Origin: CAADGV01 sp040290295
GTDB taxonomy: Bacteria > Bacteroidota > Ignavibacteria > UBA10030 > UBA6906
Assembly (NCBI GenBank): GCA_040290295.1
Contig: PSMW01000015.1
Location: 1-64,000 of the forward strand
DNA length: 64,000 bases
Reading direction: 5' to 3'
Both the position numbers and the translations under genes were made by a program. Of the stretch, positions 33,617 through 42,885 are shown piece by piece; positions within the stretch are counted from its first letter, which is position 1, and each line of letters opens with the position of its first letter. Below the pieces are notes generated by a model. It did no database searches. It worked only from the letters and a program-made list of their open reading frames with translations, and was not told the DNA's origin.

Positions 33617-36600
33617 TTGATGATAGCAAACTTGTCGATCTTTTCCCCGATTCCCGGTGCTTCAACATGATAGATGTAAATGCCGTACGCGAGATCCATG
33701 CCGTCGCGTGTGACAAGATTCCACGGTTCCTGTCCGTTATCGACGCTCGAGTCATGATGGAGCGTTTGTACAAGAGCGCCGCTCATCGTGTAGATGCGTA
33801 TCGTGCACTTCGCTGGGAGATTCACGAAGTAGATGCGGCGTTCGCCGCGTCCGGCTCGGAACAAATTCGGCGGCTCCCACGATGCCGCGCCGACGTAAGG
33901 ATTGGGGACGACGGCGATGCGGTCGAGATCGGACTTGGCTTTGTGAAGGTCCGACCTCGCCGCGCGAATCTTGAACTGAAACGCCTCGCCAGTGCGGAAC
34001 GGCTTCGACGTGGCGATGGTGAGCACGTCGCCGGCACGCGGCAACCGCAACTGGGGTTGCGCGGTATCGGCAAACACTTGCACGCTCCACGTCGGCCGAT
34101 AGTTGCCCGGTGCAGCAGGCTTGCCAAGACTGTCGCCGTACACGATAATGACACGATCGCCCGGCGTGAACGTTCCGCTATTGTCGGGATCGTAGAAGAG
34201 GAACTGTGCTTTCTTCTGCTCCGTTGTGTTGATGATCGTAAAGTTGACGGGCTTGGCGGGCGGCGCCCCGAAGAACAATCCCGTTGTTGAAGTATCCACA
34301 ATGCCGTCCGAGAAGCGTAGCTGGAAATCGGCGGGGTAGCGTATGTTGAGCGTGGTGAATGCTCCGGTCTGATCCAGACGCACGCGCGTGGTCATGATGT
34401 CGTTCGCATTCCATTTGGTTTCGTTTTCATTGATCGCCACGACAGTATCATTGTACACGTATCCGATGATGCCATCGACAATAGGCGTTTCTTCACCTAC
34501 GGCGACCACAGGCTTGTCGGCGATGAGGATGCGGTTGTCGGTGACGTCCTTCATGGTGAAAGTGGGAATGGGATTGTTTTGGAACGGCGCGTCGTTCGCG
34601 AAGACCATGGAATAGACGTGTCCGTCTTTGAGATACCGCGGATCGAGCACCGCAACCTCCAGTCGCCCCGTTCCGGGTCCCGCATGCATGATGGAACCGT
34701 CAACCCCTGGAGCAACGTAGCCTGCTGCCGGGGCGCGAGGAATCACCACTGCGGTATTGATGTCGGTCTTCGCGTTATTGTTGATGTCCACGTTGATGGT
34801 GCTCGTGCACTCCGACGGCGGAATGCCATCCTGCTGTCCTGTTGCTGTGGTCGTGACAAACCCATAATCGTAGGAGACGACCGCGTAGTAATACGTCTGT
34901 CCGTTCTGCACGTCGGTATCGACGTAGGTGTGGCGCAAGCCTGAGTCGGTACCGAGATTGAATTTCACGCCGTTAACGTCGATGGGATGCAGTCCCTTCT
35001 TTCCGTTCTTCAGATCGAATTGGGCAATGGGCTTGCGGAAGGTTTTCTTGCCGAACGCGTCCGTAATAAGCATGCTCTCGAGGAAGCTCGGATCGGTGCT
35101 GCGATAGATGCGATAGCCCTCGAAGTCGTGCTCGCGCAAGAACGGGTCGTACGAACGTTCGGCGGCATCGTCCCAGTACAATGTCACTTTGCGATCGCCG
35201 GGGACGGCGGTCAAGCGTGGGCGATCCGGTGGTTTTGCGAATCGATAGTTGGCGTTGTAAATTTGTTGGATCGTTTTCTTTCGTCTCACCAAATCATCTC
35301 TATCGTTGCCGAACAGCAGTGCCATCGAGAACCGTTCGGTTGCACGTCGCCGCATCGGAAAGAGATTGCCTGGGAAACCTCCTTGGGGTCGGGCACCCGC
35401 CGAAAAGTACATGCCGAGATTGACGTCGTTCAACTGTTGAACGCCTGTCGTGTCGATCAACGTGGTCAACACTTCCCAGTTCTGCTCGTCGTTGTGCAGT
35501 TCGTAAAAGTGAACGGGGAAGATACTGAAGCCGGTCAAGCCAATCTGATCCGATTCATCTTTATCGAGAATGCCGAAGTTCGGCTCGCCTTGTTCCGGGC
35601 GTCCGTTGCCTTGCGACCCATCGGAATCGGGACCGGGATAAGCCGCGTCGAATGGTCCGAGTCCATCACTCCCGACATCGTCGTTGAGCGGCTCGCCGTT
35701 ATCCCACACGCCGTTGCCGTTGAGATCGGTATAGCCGCGCCAGTTGAGATTTTCATCGCCCGTCCAAGCATACCCTTGCTGCACGGCAGGCACATCACCC
35801 AAACTATCGTAGTTGAAGAACGTCAAGAACTTCCGTACGTCGTAATGCGATTGTATGTATGAGATGACGTTGTCTCTGTCGGCGATTCTCGTTCCTGCAT
35901 CGTTGTCGCGGAGTTCATCGACGAAGCCATCATCGTCGTCATCGATGGAGTTGACAGCGATGCCGGGGCTTTCGAGAAACGCGTAGCCCGCGTAGCCGGT
36001 CGGTCCCCAATTGCCCGGTTGTCCGATGCCGTCGCCGTCGAACGCGTAGGCAATGTCCAACTCTTTGTCGAAGAGTCCGCGGTCATCACTCGAATCTTGA
36101 TTGCCTCCGATACCCCAATCGACGTACTGCGCAAAGACGGTTTTGGTATAATCTTGCTGTGCCATGTTGGTGATTTCGTAGTACCAGAAAATCACGTCGG
36201 CAGCGAGCACCTGCGACCATTGGAAGCCGCGCACAGCTACTTGCAAACCCAATCCGCCGCGCGTGCTGTCGTTTGGGTCGGGCCAGTAAGCGTATTGCTT
36301 GTCGGGTGCGTCGTCCATGCGGAAGTAGGTCTCGACGTCGGCGTTCAGAATGCCTCGACCGAAGAAACCGTTCCAGAGCCCGTTCCATTCAGGTGAGCGG
36401 TCGGGCCACGTACGGGGCCATGTCTCCGGCTTGTCGCTGCGTGCAGGTTCGTTTTGGGTTGGATTGGCGTACCCGGGCAGTGGCGCCCATCCCCACGGAA
36501 TGCCCGTGATAGGATCCTTGCGGATGAACTCGCGATAGTTCGTCTCCAATGGATGGATAATGCGTCCCGAGGAATCGCGTGTTTCCGCTTGCACGATCAC

Positions 36601-36849
36601 TGCAATGCCGTCAACGTACGTATGGCCCGTGCCTTTCGGCCACTCTCCGGAAGGCTGATCGGGCCAGTGGGCGATCTCTCCATGATTGAAGTAGATCGTA
36701 CGTACGTTGTTGCCATCCATGATCCCCCGCTTCGTGTAGATGATGTTCCCCTTGTTCGGATCGATGAACCGCTGCGCGAACGCGGGGGAGTGGCTCCACG
36801 CCACGAGGATGATGCAAGCGAAAAGAAATCGACGATCAACGATGCTCAT
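33613..36849 (-). CDS. Large secreted surface protein with a T9SS-like C-terminal beta domain
   Basis: 1078 residues from the ATG at 36849, seven bases after the TonB receptor stop. Signal peptide ends near AFAQ (residue 26). Visible segments are a Trp/Pro-rich N-terminal region ~50-170, acidic Asp-rich repeats resembling calcium-binding type III dockerin-like loops (DDDDDGFVDELRDND, DLNGNGVWDNGEPLNDD), a fibronectin III-like module (PDRPRLTAVPGDRKVTLYWDDAAE near 590), and a final beta domain beginning VVPNPYVGAASWEPPNLF and ending GIYIYHVEAPGIGEKIDKFAIIK that resembles a sorting domain. No catalytic motif. Probably a surface component that works with the receptor and the PorV-like barrel downstream. 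Confidence 0.72.
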   Translation of the reverse strand: MSIVDRRFLFACIILVAWSHSPAFAQRFIDPNKGNIIYTKRGIMDGNNVRTIYFNHGEIAHWPDQPSGEWPKGTGHTYVDGIAVIVQAETRDSSGRIIHPLETNYREFIRKDPITGIPWGWAPLPGYANPTQNEPARSDKPETWPRTWPDRSPEWNGLWNGFFGRGILNADVETYFRMDDAPDKQYAYWPDPNDSTRGGLGLQVAVRGFQWSQVLAADVIFWYYEITNMAQQDYTKTVFAQYVDWGIGGNQDSSDDRGLFDKELDIAYAFDGDGIGQPGNWGPTGYAGYAFLESPGIAVNSIDDDDDGFVDELRDNDAGTRIADRDNVISYIQSHYDVRKFLTFFNYDSLGDVPAVQQGYAWTGDENLNWRGYTDLNGNGVWDNGEPLNDDVGSDGLGPFDAAYPGPDSDGSQGNGRPEQGEPNFGILDKDESDQIGLTGFSIFPVHFYELHNDEQNWEVLTTLIDTTGVQQLNDVNLGMYFSAGARPQGGFPGNLFPMRRRATERFSMALLFGNDRDDLVRRKKTIQQIYNANYRFAKPPDRPRLTAVPGDRKVTLYWDDAAERSYDPFLREHDFEGYRIYRSTDPSFLESMLITDAFGKKTFRKPIAQFDLKNGKKGLHPIDVNGVKFNLGTDSGLRHTYVDTDVQNGQTYYYAVVSYDYGFVTTTATGQQDGIPPSECTSTINVDINNNAKTDINTAVVIPRAPAAGYVAPGVDGSIMHAGPGTGRLEVAVLDPRYLKDGHVYSMVFANDAPFQNNPIPTFTMKDVTDNRILIADKPVVAVGEETPIVDGIIGYVYNDTVVAINENETKWNANDIMTTRVRLDQTGAFTTLNIRYPADFQLRFSDGIVDTSTTGLFFGAPPAKPVNFTIINTTEQKKAQFLFYDPDNSGTFTPGDRVIIVYGDSLGKPAAPGNYRPTWSVQVFADTAQPQLRLPRAGDVLTIATSKPFRTGEAFQFKIRAARSDLHKAKSDLDRIAVVPNPYVGAASWEPPNLFRAGRGERRIYFVNLPAKCTIRIYTMSGALVQTLHHDSSVDNGQEPWNLVTRDGMDLAYGIYIYHVEAPGIGEKIDKFAIIK

Positions 36850-36856
36850 ACCACAC

Positions 36857-39478
36857 TCAGAGAGCAATGCCGATACCGAGAATCACTTGGCGCGGAGCGG
36901 AGTAGAAGTCGGGCCTCGTGTAGTACTCTTGCACGGTGTTGATGCCGCGCGGTGCGCCTTCGTAATTTGCTTGCGCGCTGTAGCTTGCACGACCAGTGTC
37001 GCTGAAGACGTCTAACTCGTTTTTCGTATCGAACAGGTTGTACACCTTCACGAAAACGTTCAGCACCGTACCGAACACATCAAGGTACTTCGACGCGTAC
37101 ATGTCCACCGTAATCGTGGTTGGCCGCGTCTCGCTGTTCAACAATCCTGTGCGCTGATTGAAGAGCGCCGGCGTGTAAGGCAGACCCGAACCGAGCTTTC
37201 CGATGAACGTCAGCGTGCAGTCGCCGAGTGTATCAATCGTTACCGTTAGATTGAGCGAATGCCGACGGTCCCAATCCAACGGTGCGAGCTGCTTTTGACT
37301 TTCTCGTGGAGGATCGGTTTGGTTGTCGAGAAACACCGCATTCGGATCGGACGCGTTGCCGCGAGCAACCTGGAATGTGTAATCGAGCGTTGCAGAAAAC
37401 CCGTGCGAGTGCCGCTTCTCGATGGAAACGATGATCCCCTTCGCGTTGCCGTAATCGCGGTTGACGTATTGCGAGTACTTATTCCCGTTGCCAATGTCGA
37501 AGATCTCTGTCCCGACCAAATTGCGGAAGTCCTTGTAGTAGCCAGTGACGTCCAATGTGATGTCCGAGCTGAGCTGTTGCTGCAAGCCCAACTCGTACGC
37601 AACAGTCCGCTGCGATCTGAGTCCGGGGTTGCCGACTTGAAAGGCGTCCGTTGCGTTGATGTTATAGGCGGGATTCAAATACATCAAGTCGAATTGCGGT
37701 ATCTGGAAAAAATGACCGTACGAGAGATGAAGGACGCCACGGTCGGTGATAGGATACGAAATTCCGATACGGGGACTGACCTGGCTTTCCGTTGGCGCAT
37801 CACGCAGAACAGGAGTCTTGCCGAGCCGAAGTTGTTCGAGAAGGATCTTTGCTTTCGGATCGAAATAATCGAAGCGGACGCCAAGGTTCACGATGAAATC
37901 CTGAAACTCCATCTTGTCCTGTATGTACGCCGCAACCTGCAACGGACGTATGATCTGATGAGCAAACTGCGACCGGCCGAACTCGACAATCTGCGGCTTG
38001 AACCGCGTGCTCTGATCATTTCTGATGCCGAAGTTGTGTATCCACAGCCTGTGTGCTTTCAGTTCCGCTCCCGTTTTGATTTGATGTTCGGACGTGATCT
38101 GGCTGACGAAGTCGAGCTTTGCACCGAGGTAACGCGATTCGCGATGCAGATGCAAATCTTCAGCGCCGCCTGTAAGGAAAGCCGATCCGCCGGTCGCGAG
38201 CTTTCGAGTGTACGGTGGAAAGCGAGGATCAAGCGGGTCTTCGTACACGTACGAATCCTCACGATTGCTGAACCAAGCTCCACTCGCTTCGATGTACGAT
38301 GCCGCGCTCAGCACCTTCGTGTAGGTAATGCCGGCAAGCGAACCCTTCCCGAAGTGGTGGTAGATGCCGTCGGGGTTGTATTTGTAGCGATGATCGTATC
38401 GACGAAATTCGTTTTGTTGATGGAGAAGATTAAGCCGCAGCTTGTCGTTGCCGAAAAGCGTGAACGCAAGTTTTGCTTGCGTCGTCCATCGTCGGTCGGG
38501 ATTCATCGGAATGAAACGGCCGTCGCCCGATCGCTCAATGTACCACTGCGATGGATCGTTGGAACTGAAGTTCGACGAGTCGGTGGGCACGAAGATGCGC
38601 TTGCCGTACAACCATCCATCGTTGTAGTACAATCTGCCCGATAGGAAAAATGTTGCGCCGGGGAAAAGCGGTCCGCTGATGTTTCCCTCGATGTTGTAAA
38701 TATCCTGCGGCCGAATGCGGTCGATGTTCTGAAACAACCCTTTGTTCCTGCTCAGATAATCTCCTGTGTACACCGAGAGGTCGGCGAGGAGACGGTCAGT
38801 TCCATCTTTGGTAATCTGATTCACGACGCCCGAAAGTGCTTGTCCGTACTCGGCGTTGAACGTTCCGCTGATCACTTCCAACTCGTGAATTGCGTTTGTT
38901 TCCACGGTGACGCCCGATGCGCCCGAGTATGCATCGGTGACCGGAATCCCATCGATCATATACAACACCTCTCCGCTGCGCCCGCCACGAAAATGTCCTT
39001 CGACCACTCCTGCTTGGAGATTAATCAGCGCCGAGACGTTTTCCACCGGATAGGCTTTGATTTGCTCGGCAGTGACTTTAGCGGATGTCGAGGTCAGGTC
39101 CTTCTGTACCATCGGTCGCTCCGCCACGACTGTGATCTCTTCACCGATAGCGACAGACGACTCTTTCAATTCGAAGTTTATGGTCGTGGTCAGATCGACC
39201 GAAACCTTCACCATCGTTGTGCGTGCCGGATGATAGCCGATGAGCGAGAGAGCAAGTGTGTACGTGCCAGGAGGAACGTTGATGATTGCATACGTGCCGT
39301 CGATATCCGTCGAGGCGCCGAGCTTCGTTCCTTCTACCATAACGGTTACGCCTACAAGAGGCTCTCGTGATGTCGCATCGACGACTCTCCCTGCAATCTT
39401 GCCGGTGGTGCCTGCCAACGCACTGTGCACAGCGACAAGAAGGAGCAAGAGCGAGAAGACAACATGCAAACGGTTCAT
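36857..39478 (-). CDS. TonB-dependent outer-membrane receptor with carboxypeptidase-regulatory N-terminal domain
   Basis: The ATG at 39478 gives 873 residues and a clean signal peptide (ends SALA, residue 22). Residues ~25-110 are a CarboxypepD_reg-like beta domain (GRVVDATSREPLVGVTVMVEGT). The plug follows at ~125-225 (EEITVVAERPMVQKD; RGGRSGEVLYMIDGIPVTD), then a 22-strand-type barrel ending in an aliphatic C-terminus (RQVILGIGIAL) rather than Phe. It should import a ligand with TonB energy. No SusD-like lipoprotein gene is nearby, so this is not a canonical SusCD pair. It follows the surface-protein gene with a hairpin in between. Confidence 0.9.
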   Translation of the reverse strand: MNRLHVVFSLLLLLVAVHSALAGTTGKIAGRVVDATSREPLVGVTVMVEGTKLGASTDIDGTYAIINVPPGTYTLALSLIGYHPARTTMVKVSVDLTTTINFELKESSVAIGEEITVVAERPMVQKDLTSTSAKVTAEQIKAYPVENVSALINLQAGVVEGHFRGGRSGEVLYMIDGIPVTDAYSGASGVTVETNAIHELEVISGTFNAEYGQALSGVVNQITKDGTDRLLADLSVYTGDYLSRNKGLFQNIDRIRPQDIYNIEGNISGPLFPGATFFLSGRLYYNDGWLYGKRIFVPTDSSNFSSNDPSQWYIERSGDGRFIPMNPDRRWTTQAKLAFTLFGNDKLRLNLLHQQNEFRRYDHRYKYNPDGIYHHFGKGSLAGITYTKVLSAASYIEASGAWFSNREDSYVYEDPLDPRFPPYTRKLATGGSAFLTGGAEDLHLHRESRYLGAKLDFVSQITSEHQIKTGAELKAHRLWIHNFGIRNDQSTRFKPQIVEFGRSQFAHQIIRPLQVAAYIQDKMEFQDFIVNLGVRFDYFDPKAKILLEQLRLGKTPVLRDAPTESQVSPRIGISYPITDRGVLHLSYGHFFQIPQFDLMYLNPAYNINATDAFQVGNPGLRSQRTVAYELGLQQQLSSDITLDVTGYYKDFRNLVGTEIFDIGNGNKYSQYVNRDYGNAKGIIVSIEKRHSHGFSATLDYTFQVARGNASDPNAVFLDNQTDPPRESQKQLAPLDWDRRHSLNLTVTIDTLGDCTLTFIGKLGSGLPYTPALFNQRTGLLNSETRPTTITVDMYASKYLDVFGTVLNVFVKVYNLFDTKNELDVFSDTGRASYSAQANYEGAPRGINTVQEYYTRPDFYSAPRQVILGIGIAL

Positions 39479-39505
39479 AGCGCACCAAGGAGATTGAAGA
39501 CACGA

Positions 39506-39537
39506 CACGGGGCGCGACTTGCCTGCCGCGCCCCGTG
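39506..39537. other. GC-rich perfect hairpin between the T9SS protein and the TonB receptor
   Basis: An 11-bp perfect stem (39506-39516 with 39527-39537) around a 10-base loop, 15 bases past the stop of the 39552 gene. On the transcribed (-) strand no T-run follows, so it is more likely a partial terminator, processing site or mRNA stabiliser than a full terminator. Confidence 0.6.
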
Positions 39538-39551
39538 GAGAACAAAGGTCC

Positions 39552-41018
39552 TTATTTCAACAAAAGCATCTTGCGTGTGAGTGCCACGCCGGATCTTTCC
39601 AACCGGTAGAAGTACACGCCGCTGGTCACGGCTCTCCCGTTCTCATCCTTCCCATCCCACACCACCGACCATCGTCCCGCAGGCTGCACGTCATTGACGA
39701 GCGTGCGTACGTTCTGTCCAATGATGTTATAGATGTTCAGTCGCACGGCGCCCATTGACTTGAGGTCGTACCTGATGGTGGTAGATGGATTGAAGGGATT
39801 GGGATAGTTCTGCTCGAGAGCATATTCGCTCGGGATGGTTGATCCGATTGGCGTCGGTTCCGGATCCTGGACGGAGGTAACGACATCGATGGCGTTCAGT
39901 GCGAAGTCGTCGTAGTAGGCGATGCCCGTCCAGAGAGGGAATGCACGCGGGCGAACGGAGACAGCTCGCACAGCATTGTCGGGGACGGTGATGATGACTT
40001 GATACTGCGTCCAGTTGGAGGATGTGTCTTTGAGAACGAAGCGATATTCACCCGAGCTGTGTTCGTTCCAGCCACCGGCATCTTGGAACATGCGAGTGTG
40101 CCACGTCCAGGTGAAGCCGAGGGCATACGAGGCATTGAAGACCGAGTCCCTCTTGATGCCACTGGTTCTCACCCAAGCGCTGAGCACGTATTTCTTGCCT
40201 GCACTGTTGGCGGGAATCGGTACGGTTTCGGTGAACCACACCAACTCACCCGACGGTCGCCCGACCGGTGCAGTAATCTTCAGCGAGTAGTTCCCCGTGC
40301 GTGCTTGTTCGGTGGTGACGCCGGAGCCGGGGAAAAGTGTCTGTCCGTCGTTGCCGCCGACGGGAGCGATCCAGTACTGCCAGCCGCTATCGGCATCAAC
40401 GAAGCCGTTCCAGTTCTGTCCCGCCCATGCATTGGCGCGCCCGACATGAATGAAGTTGTCGAACCAGACAGTGCCGGTTGCGTTGGGTCCTGCTTCGGCT
40501 GAGATGATCATGCGGTAGGCATCGACGGGTAAGATGAGCGTGCCGACCCCGTTGGTATCGGCGTGCCAATCGCGGGTAGCCACGGTTTGATCGACGTTGA
40601 GGATGAAGGGCTGTCCGCCGATCAATCCGCCAAGCGTGTCGTAGAACCAGAACTTCAGTTGCCAGCGCGCTTGATCGTTGGCAGGATTGATATTGACGCC
40701 GCTGGTCTTGACGTACGCACCGACTTTGATGTCCACATTGCGCGGGATCTTATTGACCCAGTAGCGGACTTGGTTGCCGGAGATCCAGCGAGAGATGGAT
40801 CCGGTGGTGGTCTTGACGATCTTCAACGAACGCGGACTTCCGCCGTAGGTCTGATCGGTTGCCCAGGTGAGCGTTGCCCCACCCGGCTCCGGAAACCACA
40901 GCGAGGGCTTCTCACTCTCAAACCCACCGTTCGGAAGCAGGTTCGTGTTCTACGCCCAAGCATGGGATGCAAAGGCAAGCAGAACGAGCGGCATAAGAAA
41001 GCGTATGCCGTGTTTCAT
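39552..41018 (-). pseudogene. T9SS-exported carbohydrate-binding-like protein with an in-frame TAG after the signal peptide
   Basis: AGGAGG at 41025-41030 precedes the ATG at 41018, which encodes an excellent 22-residue signal peptide (MKHGIRFLMPLVLLAFASHA then WA). The next codon is TAG (plus-strand 40950-40952); the frame then stays open to 39552. CAG would read AWA-QNTNLLPNGGFE, a normal signal-peptidase site, so a single C-to-T change explains it. The remaining ~465 residues have two carbohydrate-binding-like jelly rolls (LPNGGFESEKPSLWF; ITAPVGRPSGELVWF) and a T9SS sorting domain (NYPNPFNPSTTIRYD). It would be the first structural gene after lacI. Real nonsense, UAG read-through or consensus error cannot be separated here. 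Confidence 0.75.
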
Positions 41019-41072
41019 CGTGCACCTCCTCAGTTGTTGTTATTGGTTGATGTTGTTTATGAATTCTGCCGT

Positions 41073-41105
41073 GAACACCTCGTGGGAGTGGACCACGAGG
41101 TGTTC
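41073..41105. terminator. Perfect 13-bp hairpin downstream of lacI
   Basis: GAACACCTCGTGG (41073-41085) pairs exactly with CCACGAGGTGTTC (41093-41105) around a 7-base loop, 23 bases after the lacI stop and 55 bases before the next start. No T-run follows on the (-) strand. It may reduce read-through from lacI into the glycan operon. Confidence 0.55.
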
Positions 41106-41127
41106 GGAAGAACTCACACTCGATGAA

Positions 41128-42189
41128 CTATCCGACCGATGCTCTCGTTGTCGCCGCGGCATTGCCCGAGTAGCGCGTGGTGGATTTGCGAACAACCAGT
41201 TCGACGGGCATGTGCACGGTCATGACCGAGCGAGTTTCTGCTTTGACAGCTTGGACGAGCGTTCGCACTGCTGCTGCGCCCATTTCTTCCTTGAACACCT
41301 TGATGGTGGTCAGCGGTGGCTCGATGTGTGCGCTCGTATCGATGTCGTCGAAGCCCACAACGGAGATGTCGTCAGGAATTTTCCAGCCGTGCACTTTCGC
41401 TTCTTGAATACAACCGATCGCCATCGCATCGTTCGCAGCGAAGACCGCCGAGGGTCGAACACCGCGGTTGAGTATGGTTCGAAGCGCGTTGCTGCCGTTC
41501 TCGACAGCAGTGCCCGATTCCTCCGTCACGATAAGTCGAGAATCCAACGTCAGGTTGTGATCGGTCATGCACTCCTTATACGCTTGGTAGCGTTCGGCAA
41601 TGCTCGGGTGCGAGATGTCTCCACCTAAAAAACCAATCTCACGGTGGCCCAGACTAATGAGGTGCTCGACTGCAAGATGGGCGCCTTTCCGATTGTCCAT
41701 TTGAATCGAAGAATAATGCTTCTTCGGGACTGCGTAGTCGACCAAGAGGATGGGCAAGCCGAGACGATCAATGTAGGCGATCAGCTTTTCGTTTACCCTT
41801 CCTGCAATGATCACCCCGTCCACGTTCCGCTCGAGAAGAAATCGCGGAACATTATCCGGTTCACGAAATCGCGAGCCTACCGTCGTTAGCAAGATGTAGT
41901 AGTTATGGTTACGCGCCTCGAACTCGGTTCCAAGAAAGATCTTCGTGTAGAATGGTTCGGCGAGTGAGAAGTGATCTTCGGACAGGATGAACCCGATGTT
42001 GCCGCTGGTCTTCGATGCCAGCCCTCGTGCTGCTCTGCTAGGATGGTATCCCAATTCGTCTATCGCTTGCAGAACTTTCTCACGCGTCTCCGGACTGACG
42101 TATCCGCTGTCGTTGATAACCAGAGAGACTGTCGAGAGTGAAAGCCCTGCCTTTTGCGCGACATCCCTTATTGTTGGCCGCTTGCCCAT
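41128..42189 (-). CDS. LacI/GalR-family transcriptional regulator
   Basis: The ATG at 42189 (MGKRPTIRDVAQKAG) gives 353 residues, normal for LacI; an in-frame TTG at 42255 would add 22 non-conserved residues. The helix-turn-helix TIRDVAQKAGLSLSTVSLVIND is followed by the hinge GLASKTSGNIGFILSE. The periplasmic-binding-protein-like core has NVDGVIIAGRVNEKL, HLAVEHLISLGHREIGFLGGD and AVFAANDAMAIGCIQE. The regulator should bind a sugar from the locus as inducer. A perfect palindrome overlaps its own promoter, which suggests autoregulation. Confidence 0.92.
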   Translation of the reverse strand: MGKRPTIRDVAQKAGLSLSTVSLVINDSGYVSPETREKVLQAIDELGYHPSRAARGLASKTSGNIGFILSEDHFSLAEPFYTKIFLGTEFEARNHNYYILLTTVGSRFREPDNVPRFLLERNVDGVIIAGRVNEKLIAYIDRLGLPILLVDYAVPKKHYSSIQMDNRKGAHLAVEHLISLGHREIGFLGGDISHPSIAERYQAYKECMTDHNLTLDSRLIVTEESGTAVENGSNALRTILNRGVRPSAVFAANDAMAIGCIQEAKVHGWKIPDDISVVGFDDIDTSAHIEPPLTTIKVFKEEMGAAAVRTLVQAVKAETRSVMTVHMPVELVVRKSTTRYSGNAAATTRASVG

Positions 42190-42283
42190 GCTTCTTGTAG
42201 GATTTTTGTCAAACCGCTTCTTTGATAATGTGGCGATTTCGTTATGTTTCGGCAAGACTGATCGAAAAGAAGCTAAATGGATG

Positions 42284-42297
42284 TCGAAACGTTTCGA
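42284..42297. promoter_or_regulatory. LacI-type operator, perfect 14-bp palindrome
   Basis: TCGAAACGTTTCGA at 42284-42297 has the central CG and AAAC/GTTT arms typical of LacI/GalR operators. It begins at the last base of the -10 element of the lacI promoter, so a bound repressor would block the polymerase. Confidence 0.72.
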
Positions 42298-42325
42298 TAA
42301 TAATAAATAAAATCACGTTTGTCAA
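42297..42325 (-). promoter_or_regulatory. Predicted sigma-70 promoter of lacI and possibly the glycan operon
   Basis: Read on the minus strand: TTGACA (42320-42325), exactly 17 bases, then TATTAT (42297-42302). The operator abuts and overlaps the -10 box. Confidence 0.7.
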
Positions 42326-42885
42326 GTCCCCCAAAAAAGCCGGTGCACTTGCCAGAGCCTGTGTAAGCTTCGCAGATGTTGTCCCGCTTCGAGCCGTTAA
42401 AGTGGCACAAGAGACGTTCGGATGCTCATGAACGAGCTAACGATCCACTGTCGATGCGTGTCTGTCAACCCGTTTGAACGTAACAAGGTAATGCGGATGC
42501 ACAAGCGTGCGAACGCAGAACTATGCAAGCGGAATCAACTTGCTTTCAGGTTTGGATTCTTCTGTCGTTCAATATCATCACGACCTCATCTCCCATATGG
42601 CGATGAACATTGATTGGCGATCTTCATGTTTTCGGACTGTTTACGATACGCACACTTAAGCACAATGAAATACAACTCCGGTAACGTTTGCTTTGCGGAA
42701 TGCAGCCTTTCTCAGACACATTATCCTTCGGTGACACGCCAACCTAATGCGACAGCAAGCCGTCCTGCCAAACAGAAAGGGTGTGCGAGTTAAAACATGT
42801 GACATATTGAAATCCTCGGAAATTGTGACTACTATTGTTCTCAGCCAGAAGTCCGCACTCTTCATTAACATTGACGAGGTTCTTG
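42326..42885. other. 560-bp divergent intergenic region between lacI and the pyrimidine genes
   Basis: It separates the leftward glycan locus from the rightward pyrimidine locus. It is more AT-rich than its flanks and holds the promoter at 42807-42835. A few short open frames occur but none has a ribosome binding site plus protein-like composition, and I see no RNA gene. Confidence 0.6.
42807..42835 (+). promoter_or_regulatory. Predicted promoter of the pyrimidine catabolic genes
   Basis: TTGAAA at 42807-42812, 17 bases, then TACTAT at 42830-42835 (also readable as TACTATTG, near TAnnTTTG). The ATG of the first gene is ~50 bases downstream. Confidence 0.55.

Noticed and set aside
42422..42613. 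A 63-residue open frame in the lacI-amidohydrolase gap
   Set aside because: No ribosome site, Cys/Arg-rich random composition and an AT-rich intergenic context.
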